From Colivivens sp964452915 (GTDB lineage Bacteria > Bacteroidota > Bacteroidia > Bacteroidales > Bacteroidaceae): a DNA stretch of 21,404 nucleotides. Made by a program: the position numbers and the translations under genes. This document shows positions 1 to 6,682 of the stretch, piece after piece. The notes beneath the pieces were generated by a model. It made no database searches. It was not told the origin of the DNA and was given only the letters and a program-made list of their open reading frames with translations. The stretch covers positions 1 through 21,404 of the forward strand of contig CAYVNW010000042.1 of the NCBI GenBank assembly GCA_964452915.1, given 5' to 3'. Each line of letters opens with the position of its first letter. Position 1 is the stretch's first letter.

Positions 1-73
1 GTATTATCGTCTTGTAAATATCGTGTCCGACCAACGAGAAAAGCGGAAGAACCTTAAATTAGTGCGTACTTAA
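1..73 (+). CDS. Possible C-terminal end of a gene entering from the left edge
   Basis: Frame 2 is open from the window edge to a TAA at 71-73 and encodes about 23 residues ending in the basic string REKRKNLKLVRT. The composition looks protein-like, but only the tail is visible and frame 1 is also open for 18 codons, so this is a weak call. I do not recognise a family. The MITE-like element begins 25 bases after this stop. Confidence 0.3.
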   Translation, partial: YYRLVNIVSDQREKRKNLKLVRT

Positions 74-100
74 TTCTTCCAATCGGTTTGTTATTAATTA

Positions 101-128
101 TTGCTGTCCGATAAAATGTGTACCTTTG
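101..128 (+). promoter_or_regulatory. Promoter inside the left inverted repeat of the MITE-like element
   Basis: The -7 box TACCTTTG lies at 121-128, with TTG at 101-103 seventeen bases upstream. This matches the Bacteroidetes sigma consensus (TAnnTTTG, -33 TTG). It reads inward toward the terminator at 173-210, so it would yield a transcript of roughly 80 nt. Confidence 0.5.
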
Positions 129-172
129 TTCATAGTTGCTTTGGTTTTGTGTAGAAACAAAGGTAACTAAAA

Positions 173-210
173 GGACTGAATTCCAAGCAAGGATTTCAGT
201 CCAATTTTTT
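173..210 (+). terminator. Intrinsic terminator inside the MITE-like element
   Basis: GGACTGAA at 173-180 pairs with TTCAGTCC at 195-202 across a 14-base loop and is followed by AA and six T (205-210). It sits just inside the right inverted repeat. Confidence 0.6.
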
Positions 211-265
211 ATTTCTCAAAAAAAGTTTTAGCGGACAGCAATATAAATTTTTAGGACCGCGATAA

Positions 266-415
266 GACACTGGGCCATTGGATGATGATGCTTTGAATAA
301 TGACATCCCAAAGGGTGAAGCCCGTTTACCAGGTGACCCAATATTGAAAAATTTACTAACAAGTCATATGAATAATAAAAGTCATTATGCTGAGAGTTTC
401 AATACGATTCTATAA
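266..415 (+). pseudogene. Orphan C-terminal reading frame (unrecognised gene remnant)
   Basis: A frame with no start codon near its beginning is open for 49 codons between TAA at 263-265 and TAA at 413-415. The translation (DTGPLDDDALNND..., ending AESFNTIL) looks like the tail of a real protein rather than random sequence, but I do not recognise the family. It begins about 20 bases after the right repeat of the MITE-like element, so the upstream part may have been removed or displaced by that insertion. It overlaps the probable start of the BRO-N gene by 29 bases. Confidence 0.35.
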
Positions 416-746
416 AGGTCAGGAGGTGCGGGCTGTTTGGGATGACGAGAACGACAAATGATGGTTCTCTGTCATTGATATTGTCGGCGTGCTCAATGAG
501 CAGGACGACTATAAGAAAAACCGCAACTATTGGAAGTACCTCAGCACAAAACTGAAGAAGCAAGGAGTTGAAGTGGGTAGTGTCACTACCCAGTTGAAAA
601 TGTTGGCTCCTGACGGAAAGAGAAGGTTGACTACTGTTACTGATAGTAACGGTGTCATGGAACTTGCCAAGAAATTCCCTAACAACAAAGCTGCGGATTT
701 CCTTGATTGGTTCACATATAGTGACAATACTATTGATGACGAGTAA
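387..746 (+). pseudogene. BRO-N domain protein, interrupted by a nonsense codon and C-terminally short
   Basis: An ATG at 387 opens a frame reading SIRFYKGQEVRAVWDDENDK, then TGA at 459-461, and the same frame resumes WFSVIDIVGVLNEQ and runs to TAA at 744-746. This matches the BRO-N / phage-antirepressor-type N-terminal domain, in which a Trp-Trp-Phe stretch is usual at this point, so the stop looks like TGG changed to TGA. Bacteroidales homologues I know continue after the SDNTID segment, some into a Fic-type or other C-terminal domain. Here the protein ends about four residues later, so the C-terminus is probably also lost. A GTG at 489 could restart translation to give an 85-residue fragment, but a functional product is unlikely. 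BRO-N proteins are common in phages and integrative elements, which fits the neighbouring mobile debris. Confidence 0.65.
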
Positions 747-842
747 AATCAAATATTCGCGTGTTCGCAAATGTCATAGCACTGCAAAAAGTAGGGGAAG
801 GCTGCGCGTTCGCCGTTGCAATATGGTAGCCGTGGTGTTCGC

Positions 843-887
843 AAAAAAGGAAATCAGCGGCTCAGAGATATTTCTAAGTCGCTGATT
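843..887 (-). terminator. Terminator of the tRNA-Gln/tRNA-Met operon
   Basis: On the minus strand, AATCAGCG and CGCTGATT form an 8-bp outer stem (plus positions 852-887), extended inward by CT/AG and AGA/TCT pairs around single mismatches. It is followed by TCC and a run of six T. It begins eight bases after the tRNA-Met 3' end. Confidence 0.75.
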
Positions 888-894
888 ATTAATG

Positions 895-968
895 TGGACC
901 AGCCTGGGCTTGAACCAGGGACCTCCAGATTATGAGTCTGTTGCTCTAACCGACTGAGCTACAAGTCC
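895..968 (-). tRNA. tRNA-Met (anticodon CAT)
   Basis: Read on the minus strand, the gene starts GGACTTGTAGCTCAG and folds as a full cloverleaf: D arm, an anticodon stem CAGA/TCTG with loop CTCATAA giving anticodon CAT, a TTCAAGC T-loop closed by CCTGG/CCAGG, and an acceptor ending CTGGTCC plus discriminator A. One U-U mismatch is present in the acceptor. CCA is not encoded. The GG-starting acceptor looks like elongator Met, though a CAT tRNA read as Ile after lysidine modification cannot be excluded by eye. It lies downstream of tRNA-Gln in one transcript. Confidence 0.9.
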
Positions 969-991
969 GATGCTTAAAAGCATTTTCAGCG

Positions 992-1062
992 TTGTTCTAC
1001 CAAGATTCGAACTTGGACTGAGGGAACCAAAAACCCTAGTGCTGCCATTACACCATAGAACA
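992..1062 (-). tRNA. tRNA-Gln (anticodon TTG)
   Basis: The minus strand reads TGTTCTATGGTGTAATGGCA and folds into a cloverleaf with acceptor TGTTCTA/TAGAACA, anticodon loop TTTTGGT (anticodon TTG) and a T arm CCAAG/CTTGG around TTCGAAT. The discriminator is A and CCA is not encoded. It is 23 bases upstream of tRNA-Met and is the first gene of the pair. Confidence 0.9.
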
Positions 1063-1094
1063 ATACCTTGGTAGCATCTTTTCAAATGCGGTTG

Positions 1095-1124
1095 CAAAGG
1101 TAGTAAGATTTTTTGATTTACAAA
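1095..1124 (-). promoter_or_regulatory. Promoter of the tRNA-Gln/tRNA-Met operon
   Basis: On the minus strand TTTG (1121-1124) and TACCTTTG (1095-1102) are 18 bases apart, matching the Bacteroidetes -33/-7 pair. The predicted start is about 30 bases before the tRNA-Gln 5' end. Confidence 0.7.
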
Positions 1125-1199
1125 GAATGGTTGAGCGTTTTTTTTCAAAAAAAGTGAGGAAAACTTTTGTTCGCCTGTTTTTTTAGCGGGTTGTGTGCC

Positions 1200-1226
1200 T
1201 TGTTTGCTATATTTTGTTTATCTTTG
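1200..1226 (+). promoter_or_regulatory. Promoter of psd, placing the transcription start at the ATG
   Basis: The -7 box TATCTTTG lies at 1219-1226, with TTG at 1200-1202 sixteen bases upstream. Only four bases (CAGC) separate the box from the psd ATG at 1231, so the transcript is expected to begin at or within a base or two of the start codon. Confidence 0.65.
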
Positions 1227-1230
1227 CAGC

Positions 1231-1944
1231 ATGAAAGAGAAACCAATTATTCACAATAAACGTAGGAATAAAATCCGCATTCATGATGAAGGCAAATACA
1301 CCTTGCTTGTTACAGGCGGGTTGCTTGCTATAATTCTATGGGGATGTTTTTACATGATCGAGCATGAGGTAGGTCCATGCTGGATATATTACATAATCGG
1401 AGTCATCTTTATTGCAATCTATTGCATTCTGTTCAATTTCTTCCGCTGTCCTATCCGTATGTTTCAAGGTCCGACAACAAAAACTGTGGTAGCTCCGTGC
1501 GACGGTCACGTCGTTGTCATAGAAGAGGTCGAAGAGGATGACTACTTCCACGACAAGCGTAAAATGGTCTCGATATTCATGAGCCTGACCAATGTACACG
1601 CTAATTGGATCCCCTGTGAGGGTACAGTGATCAAAGTGGACCATCAAGACGGAAATTTCCATATGGCATACCTGCCGAAAGCAAGTGAAGAGAACGAGAG
1701 GTCGATGGTTGTGATACGCACACCTCACGGCATCGATATAATGGCCCGGCAAATCGCAGGCGCGTTGGCACGCCGTATAGTGACATATTCAGAGGAAGGA
1801 CAAGAATGTTTTATCGACGACCACATGGGTTTCATCAAGTTTGGTTCACGCGTTGATCTCTACCTTCCGCTTGACGCGGAAATCAAAGTAAAGATCGGGC
1901 AGGCCACAGTGGGCGATGAGACTGTAATAGCGAAATTGAAATAG
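1231..1944 (+). CDS. psd: Phosphatidylserine decarboxylase proenzyme
   Basis: This pyruvoyl enzyme makes phosphatidylethanolamine from phosphatidylserine at the inner membrane, the last step of PE synthesis. The 237-residue protein has an N-terminal basic stretch, two closely spaced membrane segments (about residues 22-65) and a compact catalytic domain typical of the short (PSD-A-like) form. The self-cleavage site is Gly-Ser in FGSRVDLYLP near the C-terminus; Ser206 would become the pyruvoyl group. I chose ATG 1231 because homologues begin just before the conserved KIRIHxEG segment and because a promoter box lies immediately upstream. An upstream in-frame GTG at 1195 precedes that promoter and would add an atypical 12 residues. 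pssA follows after 41 bases, giving the complete PS-to-PE pathway in order. Confidence 0.93.
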   Translation: MKEKPIIHNKRRNKIRIHDEGKYTLLVTGGLLAIILWGCFYMIEHEVGPCWIYYIIGVIFIAIYCILFNFFRCPIRMFQGPTTKTVVAPCDGHVVVIEEVEEDDYFHDKRKMVSIFMSLTNVHANWIPCEGTVIKVDHQDGNFHMAYLPKASEENERSMVVIRTPHGIDIMARQIAGALARRIVTYSEEGQECFIDDHMGFIKFGSRVDLYLPLDAEIKVKIGQATVGDETVIAKLK

Positions 1945-1985
1945 CATTAGACACAGAATCGTATTATTTACAAACAAACACCAAA

Positions 1986-2735
1986 GTGAAGAAACATATT
2001 CCAAACATGATTACATGCTGCAATTTAATTTGCGGCTGTATTGCCACAGGTGCAGCATTCCACCATCTCTTTTATACAGCATTGCTCTTTATACTATTGG
2101 GAGCAGTTTTTGACTTCTTCGACGGAATGACAGCCAGGGTATTGGGAGTGTCAGGCCCGATGGGTGTTGAATTGGACTCGCTTGCCGACGTTGTTACATT
2201 CGGAGTGGCTCCTTCCGCCATGATCTTCACACTGTATAGTGTAGTCAGATACCCTGAGATGATGTACAGCCAGTTTTGGTTTCATTTCATGCCATACACG
2301 GCATTTCTTGTTGCGGCTTTCTCGGCGTTGAGGCTTGCGAAATTTAATATCGACAAACGTCAGCATGATAATTTTATAGGTTTGCCAACACCGGCAAATG
2401 CTATTTTTTGGGCAGCACTGATAGCAAGCAGTGAGTCGTACCTGACTTCACCTATGTTCAATGCTCCATTCCTTTTTGCGTTTGAACTACTTTTCTGCTG
2501 GCTGCTTGTATGCGAGATTCCGATGTTCTCCCTCAAGTTCCACAACTACTCGTGGGGAGACAACAAGGTCCGGTTCGTATACTTGGCCGTATGCGCGCTA
2601 ATCATTATGGCATGTCTAATCGGTGGTCTGACAGGTATGCATGTATGGCAAACCTTGGCAAGGGGACTCGCCGGCTGTATAGGGTTCTATTTATTGTTAG
2701 GAATTTGCACAGGCATTAATATAATCAAGTTGTAA
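1986..2735 (+). CDS. pssA: CDP-diacylglycerol-serine O-phosphatidyltransferase
   Basis: It transfers phosphatidate from CDP-diacylglycerol to serine, making phosphatidylserine, the substrate of the psd product encoded just upstream. The 249-residue protein is strongly hydrophobic, with about seven to eight membrane segments. It carries a complete CDP-alcohol phosphotransferase signature D-x2-D-G-x2-A-R-x8-G-x3-D-x3-D at Asp43, Asp46, Gly47, Ala50, Arg51, Gly60, Asp64 and Asp68. The start is GTG at 1986 (KKHIPNMITCCNL), since no in-frame ATG lies nearby upstream and homologues begin with a similar KHIPN motif. The internal Asp signature and partnership with psd make the call firm. Confidence 0.93.
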   Translation: MKKHIPNMITCCNLICGCIATGAAFHHLFYTALLFILLGAVFDFFDGMTARVLGVSGPMGVELDSLADVVTFGVAPSAMIFTLYSVVRYPEMMYSQFWFHFMPYTAFLVAAFSALRLAKFNIDKRQHDNFIGLPTPANAIFWAALIASSESYLTSPMFNAPFLFAFELLFCWLLVCEIPMFSLKFHNYSWGDNKVRFVYLAVCALIIMACLIGGLTGMHVWQTLARGLAGCIGFYLLLGICTGINIIKL

Positions 2736-2777
2736 CTCACATAGTTACCGCTGCAGTATTTATAGAGGCACCTGCTT

Positions 2778-3017
2778 ATGATGAGTCTTATCAAGTTTCT
2801 GTTTAGAACCATACAGTTCTTTATTCGTATGCACGCCCGCCTTAAGTCATGGAAAAATAAAGTGCATGACTTCTTCTCAGGCAAAAGCGGTAACAGGCAA
2901 TCCGACGGAGTGACGATCGACCTGTCAAACATCCAAGATGCCGGACAAGACACAAAGAGGAAAATATTCGCTAAGGATGAAGGTACGTACGTTGATTTTG
3001 TGGAGGTGAAGGAATGA
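2778..3017 (+). CDS. DUF4834-type small membrane-associated protein
   Basis: This 79-residue protein has an N-terminal amphipathic/hydrophobic stretch (FLFRTIQFFI), a basic middle and an acidic C-terminus ending in EGTYVDFVEVKE. The size and the terminal EGxYVDxxEVK pattern resemble the DUF4834 family of Bacteroidetes, whose function is unknown to me. Two Met codons stand at the start (2778 and 2781); either could be used. Its TGA overlaps the tadA ATG as ATGA at 3014-3017, so the two are probably translationally coupled. Placement between lipid and tRNA-modification genes gives no clear functional hint. Confidence 0.7.
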   Translation: MMSLIKFLFRTIQFFIRMHARLKSWKNKVHDFFSGKSGNRQSDGVTIDLSNIQDAGQDTKRKIFAKDEGTYVDFVEVKE

Positions 3018-3448
3018 ATGAAGACGAAAGATTCATGAAGGAAGCCCTTCGCGAGGCACGCAGGGCTAAGGATGAGGACGAAATACCGGTAGGCGCAGTT
3101 GTCGTAGCCAATGGGGTGATAATCGGGAAGGGGCACAACCTGACTGAGACCCTGCACGATGTGACCGCACACGCTGAAATGCAAGCCATAACAGCCGCAG
3201 AGGAATATCTTGGCGCAAAATATTTGAATAATTGCACCCTGTATGTGACCTTGGAACCGTGCGCCATGTGCGCCGGAGCCATTGGATGGTCGCAAATGGG
3301 ACGCTTGGTTTATGGTGCCAGTGACGACAAGCGCGGTTTCCATATCTATGCGCCTAAGGCATTGCATCCGAAGACACAAGTTACGGCCGGAATACTTGCC
3401 AATGAAGCGACAGCGATGATGAAAGACTTCTTTAAGGTCAAAAGATAG
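3014..3448 (+). CDS. tadA: tRNA-specific adenosine deaminase
   Basis: TadA converts the wobble adenosine A34 of tRNA-Arg(ACG) to inosine. The 144-residue protein has the cytidine/deoxycytidylate-deaminase zinc motif: His53-Ala-Glu55 (HAE, with Glu55 as the proton shuttle) and Pro82-Cys83-x2-Cys86 (PCAMC). The N-terminal FMKEALREA helix and IPVGAVVV strand are typical of TadA rather than a free-nucleoside deaminase. The start overlaps the stop of the upstream small gene. With queA downstream, two anticodon-modification enzymes share one operon. Confidence 0.93.
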   Translation: MNEDERFMKEALREARRAKDEDEIPVGAVVVANGVIIGKGHNLTETLHDVTAHAEMQAITAAEEYLGAKYLNNCTLYVTLEPCAMCAGAIGWSQMGRLVYGASDDKRGFHIYAPKALHPKTQVTAGILANEATAMMKDFFKVKR

Positions 3449-3465
3449 ATACGAATTCACGCAAT

Positions 3466-4236
3466 ATGTTGAGAATACATTTATATCAAGTCGATTCAAC
3501 CAACTCATACGTAAAAGAGCTGCTGAAGGAGGGAGAGGAGCTTGCTGACTTCACGGTTATTGACGCGGACTTTCAAACAGGGGGCCGAGGCCAGCAAGGC
3601 AACTCTTGGGAAAGCGAACGAGGTGAGAACATCACTTTTTCATTAGTGTGTCACCCCACTTTTTTGAAAGCGGCAGATCAATTCATTCTCTCACAGGCAA
3701 TAGCACTTGCCGTACAGAGAACCCTGAGCTCTATAATTAATTCAGCGAATGACCACGATGACAAAGGATGCGTGACAGTGAAGTGGCCCAACGACATTTA
3801 TTGGAAAGACAAGAAAATAAGCGGAACACTTATCGAATGCAACCTAAAAGGCGACGAAGTGAGCGACTGCATTGTAGGCACTGGTGTCAACATAAACCAG
3901 ACACAGTTTCACAGCGGCGCCCCCAACCCTGTCTCGCTGGCACAAATCGTCAAACATGCCGTCAACAAGAATGAGGTTCTTGAAAACATAGTAAACAATT
4001 TTCAAGAACTGTACGGAATAATACGAGAAGGACGCTACAGAACTATCGTCACAGAATACATGAACAAATTGTACCGTCGAAACGGCTTCCATTGGTATCG
4101 TGAGCCGAATGCGACACCATTTGAAGCCGAAATTGTGAGCGTGGAGCCATCCGGCCACCTGGTTCTGAGGCGCAAAGACGGAACAACTGTAAGCTATGAG
4201 TTTAAGGAGGTACAGTTTCTTATGAATAATGAATGA
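3466..4236 (+). CDS. birA: Biotin-[acetyl-CoA-carboxylase] ligase
   Basis: This enzyme activates biotin with ATP and attaches it to the carboxylase carrier lysine. The 256-residue protein holds the biotin-protein-ligase catalytic core: STNSY near residue 11, the biotinyl-AMP loop GRGQQGNSW (40-48), KWPND (106-110), and GTGVNIN (138-144), with a small C-terminal domain at about 215-256. There is no N-terminal helix-turn-helix, so unlike E. coli BirA it should not act as a repressor of biotin genes. It lies 17 bases after tadA and ends nine bases before queA, clearly in the same operon. Confidence 0.9.
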   Translation: MLRIHLYQVDSTNSYVKELLKEGEELADFTVIDADFQTGGRGQQGNSWESERGENITFSLVCHPTFLKAADQFILSQAIALAVQRTLSSIINSANDHDDKGCVTVKWPNDIYWKDKKISGTLIECNLKGDEVSDCIVGTGVNINQTQFHSGAPNPVSLAQIVKHAVNKNEVLENIVNNFQELYGIIREGRYRTIVTEYMNKLYRRNGFHWYREPNATPFEAEIVSVEPSGHLVLRRKDGTTVSYEFKEVQFLMNNE

Positions 4237-4245
4237 GACGAGAAA

Positions 4246-5469
4246 ATGACTGATACAAAAAGTATAAAGATAGCGGATTATAATTATACGCTGCCAGATG
4301 ACCGGATCGCAAAATTTCCACTGCCTCAAAGAGACAGCAGCAAACTACTAATATATAATAAAGGTGTCGTGAGCGAGGATGTATTCACGTCACTACCTAA
4401 ATACTTGCCTGAAGGCGGACTGATGGTGTTCAACAACACAAAGGTCATTCAGGCACGACTGCACTTCAAGAAAGCCACAGGCGCCATAATAGAGGTGTTT
4501 TGCCTTGAGCCTGCCTATCCCAACGATTATGCACTGAACTTCCAGTCGACAAGCAGCTGCGACTGGTATTGCATGATAGGCAACCTGAAACGTTGGAAAG
4601 AGGGAGAGCTGACAAGGGAAGTAGAAGTGAAAGGCAAGACGTTACAGTTGTCAGCCCGACGGGGCGCACTGCATGGCACCAGCCATCAAGTAACGTTCAC
4701 CTGGAACGACAACAACGTCACTTTCGCAGACATTCTTGAGGCTGTTGGCGAACTACCCATTCCACCATACCTGAACCGCGCTACACAAGAAAGCGACAAG
4801 CGGACGTATCAAACGGTATATTCCAAAATTAAGGGATCAGTCGCAGCCCCTACAGCCGGGCTTCATTTCACCGAGCGCGTGCTTAAGGCTATCAACGATG
4901 CCGGCATAGATCGTGAAGAGCTCACGCTGCATGTGGGTGCAGGCACGTTCAAGCCAGTAAAGAGTGAGGAAATAGCCGGTCACGAAATGCATTCCGAATA
5001 TATTGTGGTGAACCGACAGACAATAGAGAAACTGATCAGACACGGAGGTTGGGCGATTGCCGTAGGGACAACATCGGTACGCACGCTGGAAAGCCTGTAT
5101 TATATTGGATGCAAGCTCCAAAATAATCTTGACGCTTCGGAGGAAGAACTACATGTGGAACAATGGGAGCCTTACGAAAACCCAGAAGCCCATAAGCTCA
5201 GTGTAATTGAAGCATTGCATAACATCTTAGACTATTTAGACCGCCATAAACTGCCCGCGATGCATACCAGTACTCAAATAATCATTGCACCGGGCTATAC
5301 ATATCATATCGTACGCATGATGGTCACGAACTTCCACCAGCCTCAAAGTACCCTGCTACTGCTCGTGTCAGCTTTTGTAAATGGTGACTGGCGAAAGATT
5401 TATGATTATGCTTTGAGCCACGGGTTCCGCTTCCTAAGCTATGGTGACAGTTCGCTGCTAATTCCTTAA
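4246..5469 (+). CDS. queA: S-adenosylmethionine:tRNA ribosyltransferase-isomerase
   Basis: QueA moves the ribosyl part of SAM onto 7-aminomethyl-7-deazaguanine at tRNA position 34, giving epoxyqueuosine. Family motifs visible include DYNYTLPDDRIA near the N-terminus, GGLMVFNNTKVIQARL, GSVAAPTAGLHFT (197-209), HVGAGTF (229-235) and the C-terminal MVTNFHQPQSTLLLLVSAF. At 407 residues it is longer than E. coli QueA (about 356), which agrees with other Bacteroidetes versions as I recall them. It is the last gene of the plus-strand operon; a hairpin about 40 bases downstream marks the end. Confidence 0.93.
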   Translation: MTDTKSIKIADYNYTLPDDRIAKFPLPQRDSSKLLIYNKGVVSEDVFTSLPKYLPEGGLMVFNNTKVIQARLHFKKATGAIIEVFCLEPAYPNDYALNFQSTSSCDWYCMIGNLKRWKEGELTREVEVKGKTLQLSARRGALHGTSHQVTFTWNDNNVTFADILEAVGELPIPPYLNRATQESDKRTYQTVYSKIKGSVAAPTAGLHFTERVLKAINDAGIDREELTLHVGAGTFKPVKSEEIAGHEMHSEYIVVNRQTIEKLIRHGGWAIAVGTTSVRTLESLYYIGCKLQNNLDASEEELHVEQWEPYENPEAHKLSVIEALHNILDYLDRHKLPAMHTSTQIIIAPGYTYHIVRMMVTNFHQPQSTLLLLVSAFVNGDWRKIYDYALSHGFRFLSYGDSSLLIP

Positions 5470-5508
5470 GTACTTTAAATTACTTATTGCCTCACACCAA
5501 TAAATATA

Positions 5509-5539
5509 GGGTGCCACCTTGACGCACAAGATGGCACCC
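5509..5539. terminator. Shared hairpin between the converging queA and Fic operons
   Basis: GGGTGCCA and TGGCACCC form an 8-bp stem extended by CTT/AAG across one mismatch, with a seven-base loop. T-tracts are weak on both sides, but the position exactly between two converging operons suggests a bidirectional terminator. Confidence 0.6.
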
Positions 5540-5561
5540 ATTTGTCTTACGAAAAACACGG

Positions 5562-6671
5562 TCAATTCGTCATATTTACAACCCAGTGACCACCTTTATC
5601 CGAACCGACATGCTGTATGCATCCAGCCTGTTCCAATTTTTCCATATCACGTTCAATGGTACGCTGAGCCACCTTCAGTTTCTTTGCTATTATAGCAGCC
5701 GACACATTTTCATCTTTGCCGATTAGACCAATGATCTTCTTTTCTCTTGCCGTCAGAAGGTATTTGGGTTCGTGTTTTGATTCATTAACCCCATTCTTAT
5801 TATCATGTTTATTTGTACCGATACCTCCGACATTTTCTCCGACATGATGTCCGACATTTTCTCCGACAGATGTCGGTCTTTGATTTTTTCTTTCCATTCC
5901 CATAAAAGTCGCCTGGTTCGTAGTAAGTGAGTCTGCAATCATTTGAAACATGAAATCAATGAACGGTCCGCTATCCGTCGTATCATTACAACGTTTGATT
6001 GCGTCAAAATACTCTTTGATATGTAAGTATACGGTAGACTCTACAGGAATAGATTGAAATACTTTGTTGTATTTTGAAAGAATAAGAGATTGCCAAAGGC
6101 GGCCTATCCGACCGTTTCCATCTGTAAAGGGATGTATAAACTCCAATACGTAGTGGCACACACACGCCCGGATAATCAGATTGTCTTCCACATTGCGTAA
6201 CCAGTCGAACAGATCTTGAATCAGATAAGGCACACGATCGGCAGGCGGACCGAAATGCACGCATTGGCTTCCTACATAAACACCCACACCAGTACTACGG
6301 AATCGCCCCACTTCGGCTGTCAATCCTTTCATCATCATACCATGGGCATTCAGCAAGTCGTCAACATTGAACGGATCGATTTGGGCGAACACCTCATATA
6401 CGCCGGCAGCGTTCTTTGCTTGCATAATATCATTCACCGGCGCAACAATTTCCTTACCGTTGACAACTTCATGCACCAGTTCTTCTGTGAGCGTGCTTCC
6501 GGCAATTGCAAGATTGCCATAGATTGTTTTCGTGAGACTTGCCTGACAAAAGAGCTGAGCATTGGAATTCTCCATGTGTATTGCATACCATTCCGCTTTT
6601 GCAGCAATGTCGGTAAGCAGATTCACCGCTTTAGTGGAAAGAGTGAAAGTTGGTGATAATGACCGTGACAT
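5562..6671 (-). CDS. Fic-domain protein with C-terminal winged helix
   Basis: Fic proteins usually AMPylate a target protein. The 369-residue protein has the complete catalytic motif HPFTDGNGRIGR (His180 to Arg191), so it should be active. An N-terminal STLTEE at 59-64 resembles the inhibitory (S/T)xxxE(G/N) helix of class II Fic proteins, with Glu63 as the candidate regulatory residue; the following residue is Glu rather than Gly/Asn. A linker at about 269-284 contains repeated VGEN units. The tail (about 309-366) is a winged helix of the DeoR-like type (VSAAIIAKKLKVAQRTIERDMEKLE), suggesting DNA binding or autoregulation. It starts 11 bases after rhaM and is the last gene of the operon. The target is unknown. 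Confidence 0.88.
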   Translation of the reverse strand: MSRSLSPTFTLSTKAVNLLTDIAAKAEWYAIHMENSNAQLFCQASLTKTIYGNLAIAGSTLTEELVHEVVNGKEIVAPVNDIMQAKNAAGVYEVFAQIDPFNVDDLLNAHGMMMKGLTAEVGRFRSTGVGVYVGSQCVHFGPPADRVPYLIQDLFDWLRNVEDNLIIRACVCHYVLEFIHPFTDGNGRIGRLWQSLILSKYNKVFQSIPVESTVYLHIKEYFDAIKRCNDTTDSGPFIDFMFQMIADSLTTNQATFMGMERKNQRPTSVGENVGHHVGENVGGIGTNKHDNKNGVNESKHEPKYLLTAREKKIIGLIGKDENVSAAIIAKKLKVAQRTIERDMEKLEQAGCIQHVGSDKGGHWVVNMTN

Positions 6672-6682
6672 AAATACAAATG

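Larger units (their letters stand above)
99..243. mobile_element. MITE-like element or internally deleted insertion sequence (145 bp)
   Basis: Near-perfect terminal inverted repeats lie at 99-116 and 226-243. Read outside-in, both start TATTGCTGTCCG, then A or C, then TAAAA (17 of 18 positions match). Inside are a Bacteroidetes-type promoter at the left end, a 9-bp inverted repeat (122-130 with 156-164) and a terminator just inside the right end. No transposase is present. This arrangement is what would remain of an insertion sequence that kept its promoter-bearing left end and terminator-bearing right end but lost its transposase, so mobilisation would depend on a transposase elsewhere. I see no convincing target-site duplication. 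The parent family cannot be named from sequence alone. Confidence 0.6.

Noticed and set aside
652..885. 77-codon plus-strand frame across the end of the BRO-N remnant
   Set aside because: Its first half is an off-frame reading of BRO-N and its second half runs through the tRNA operon terminator.
1195..1230. Twelve-residue N-terminal extension of psd from a GTG
   Set aside because: It spans the promoter -7 box and does not match the family N-terminus; ATG 1231 fits better.
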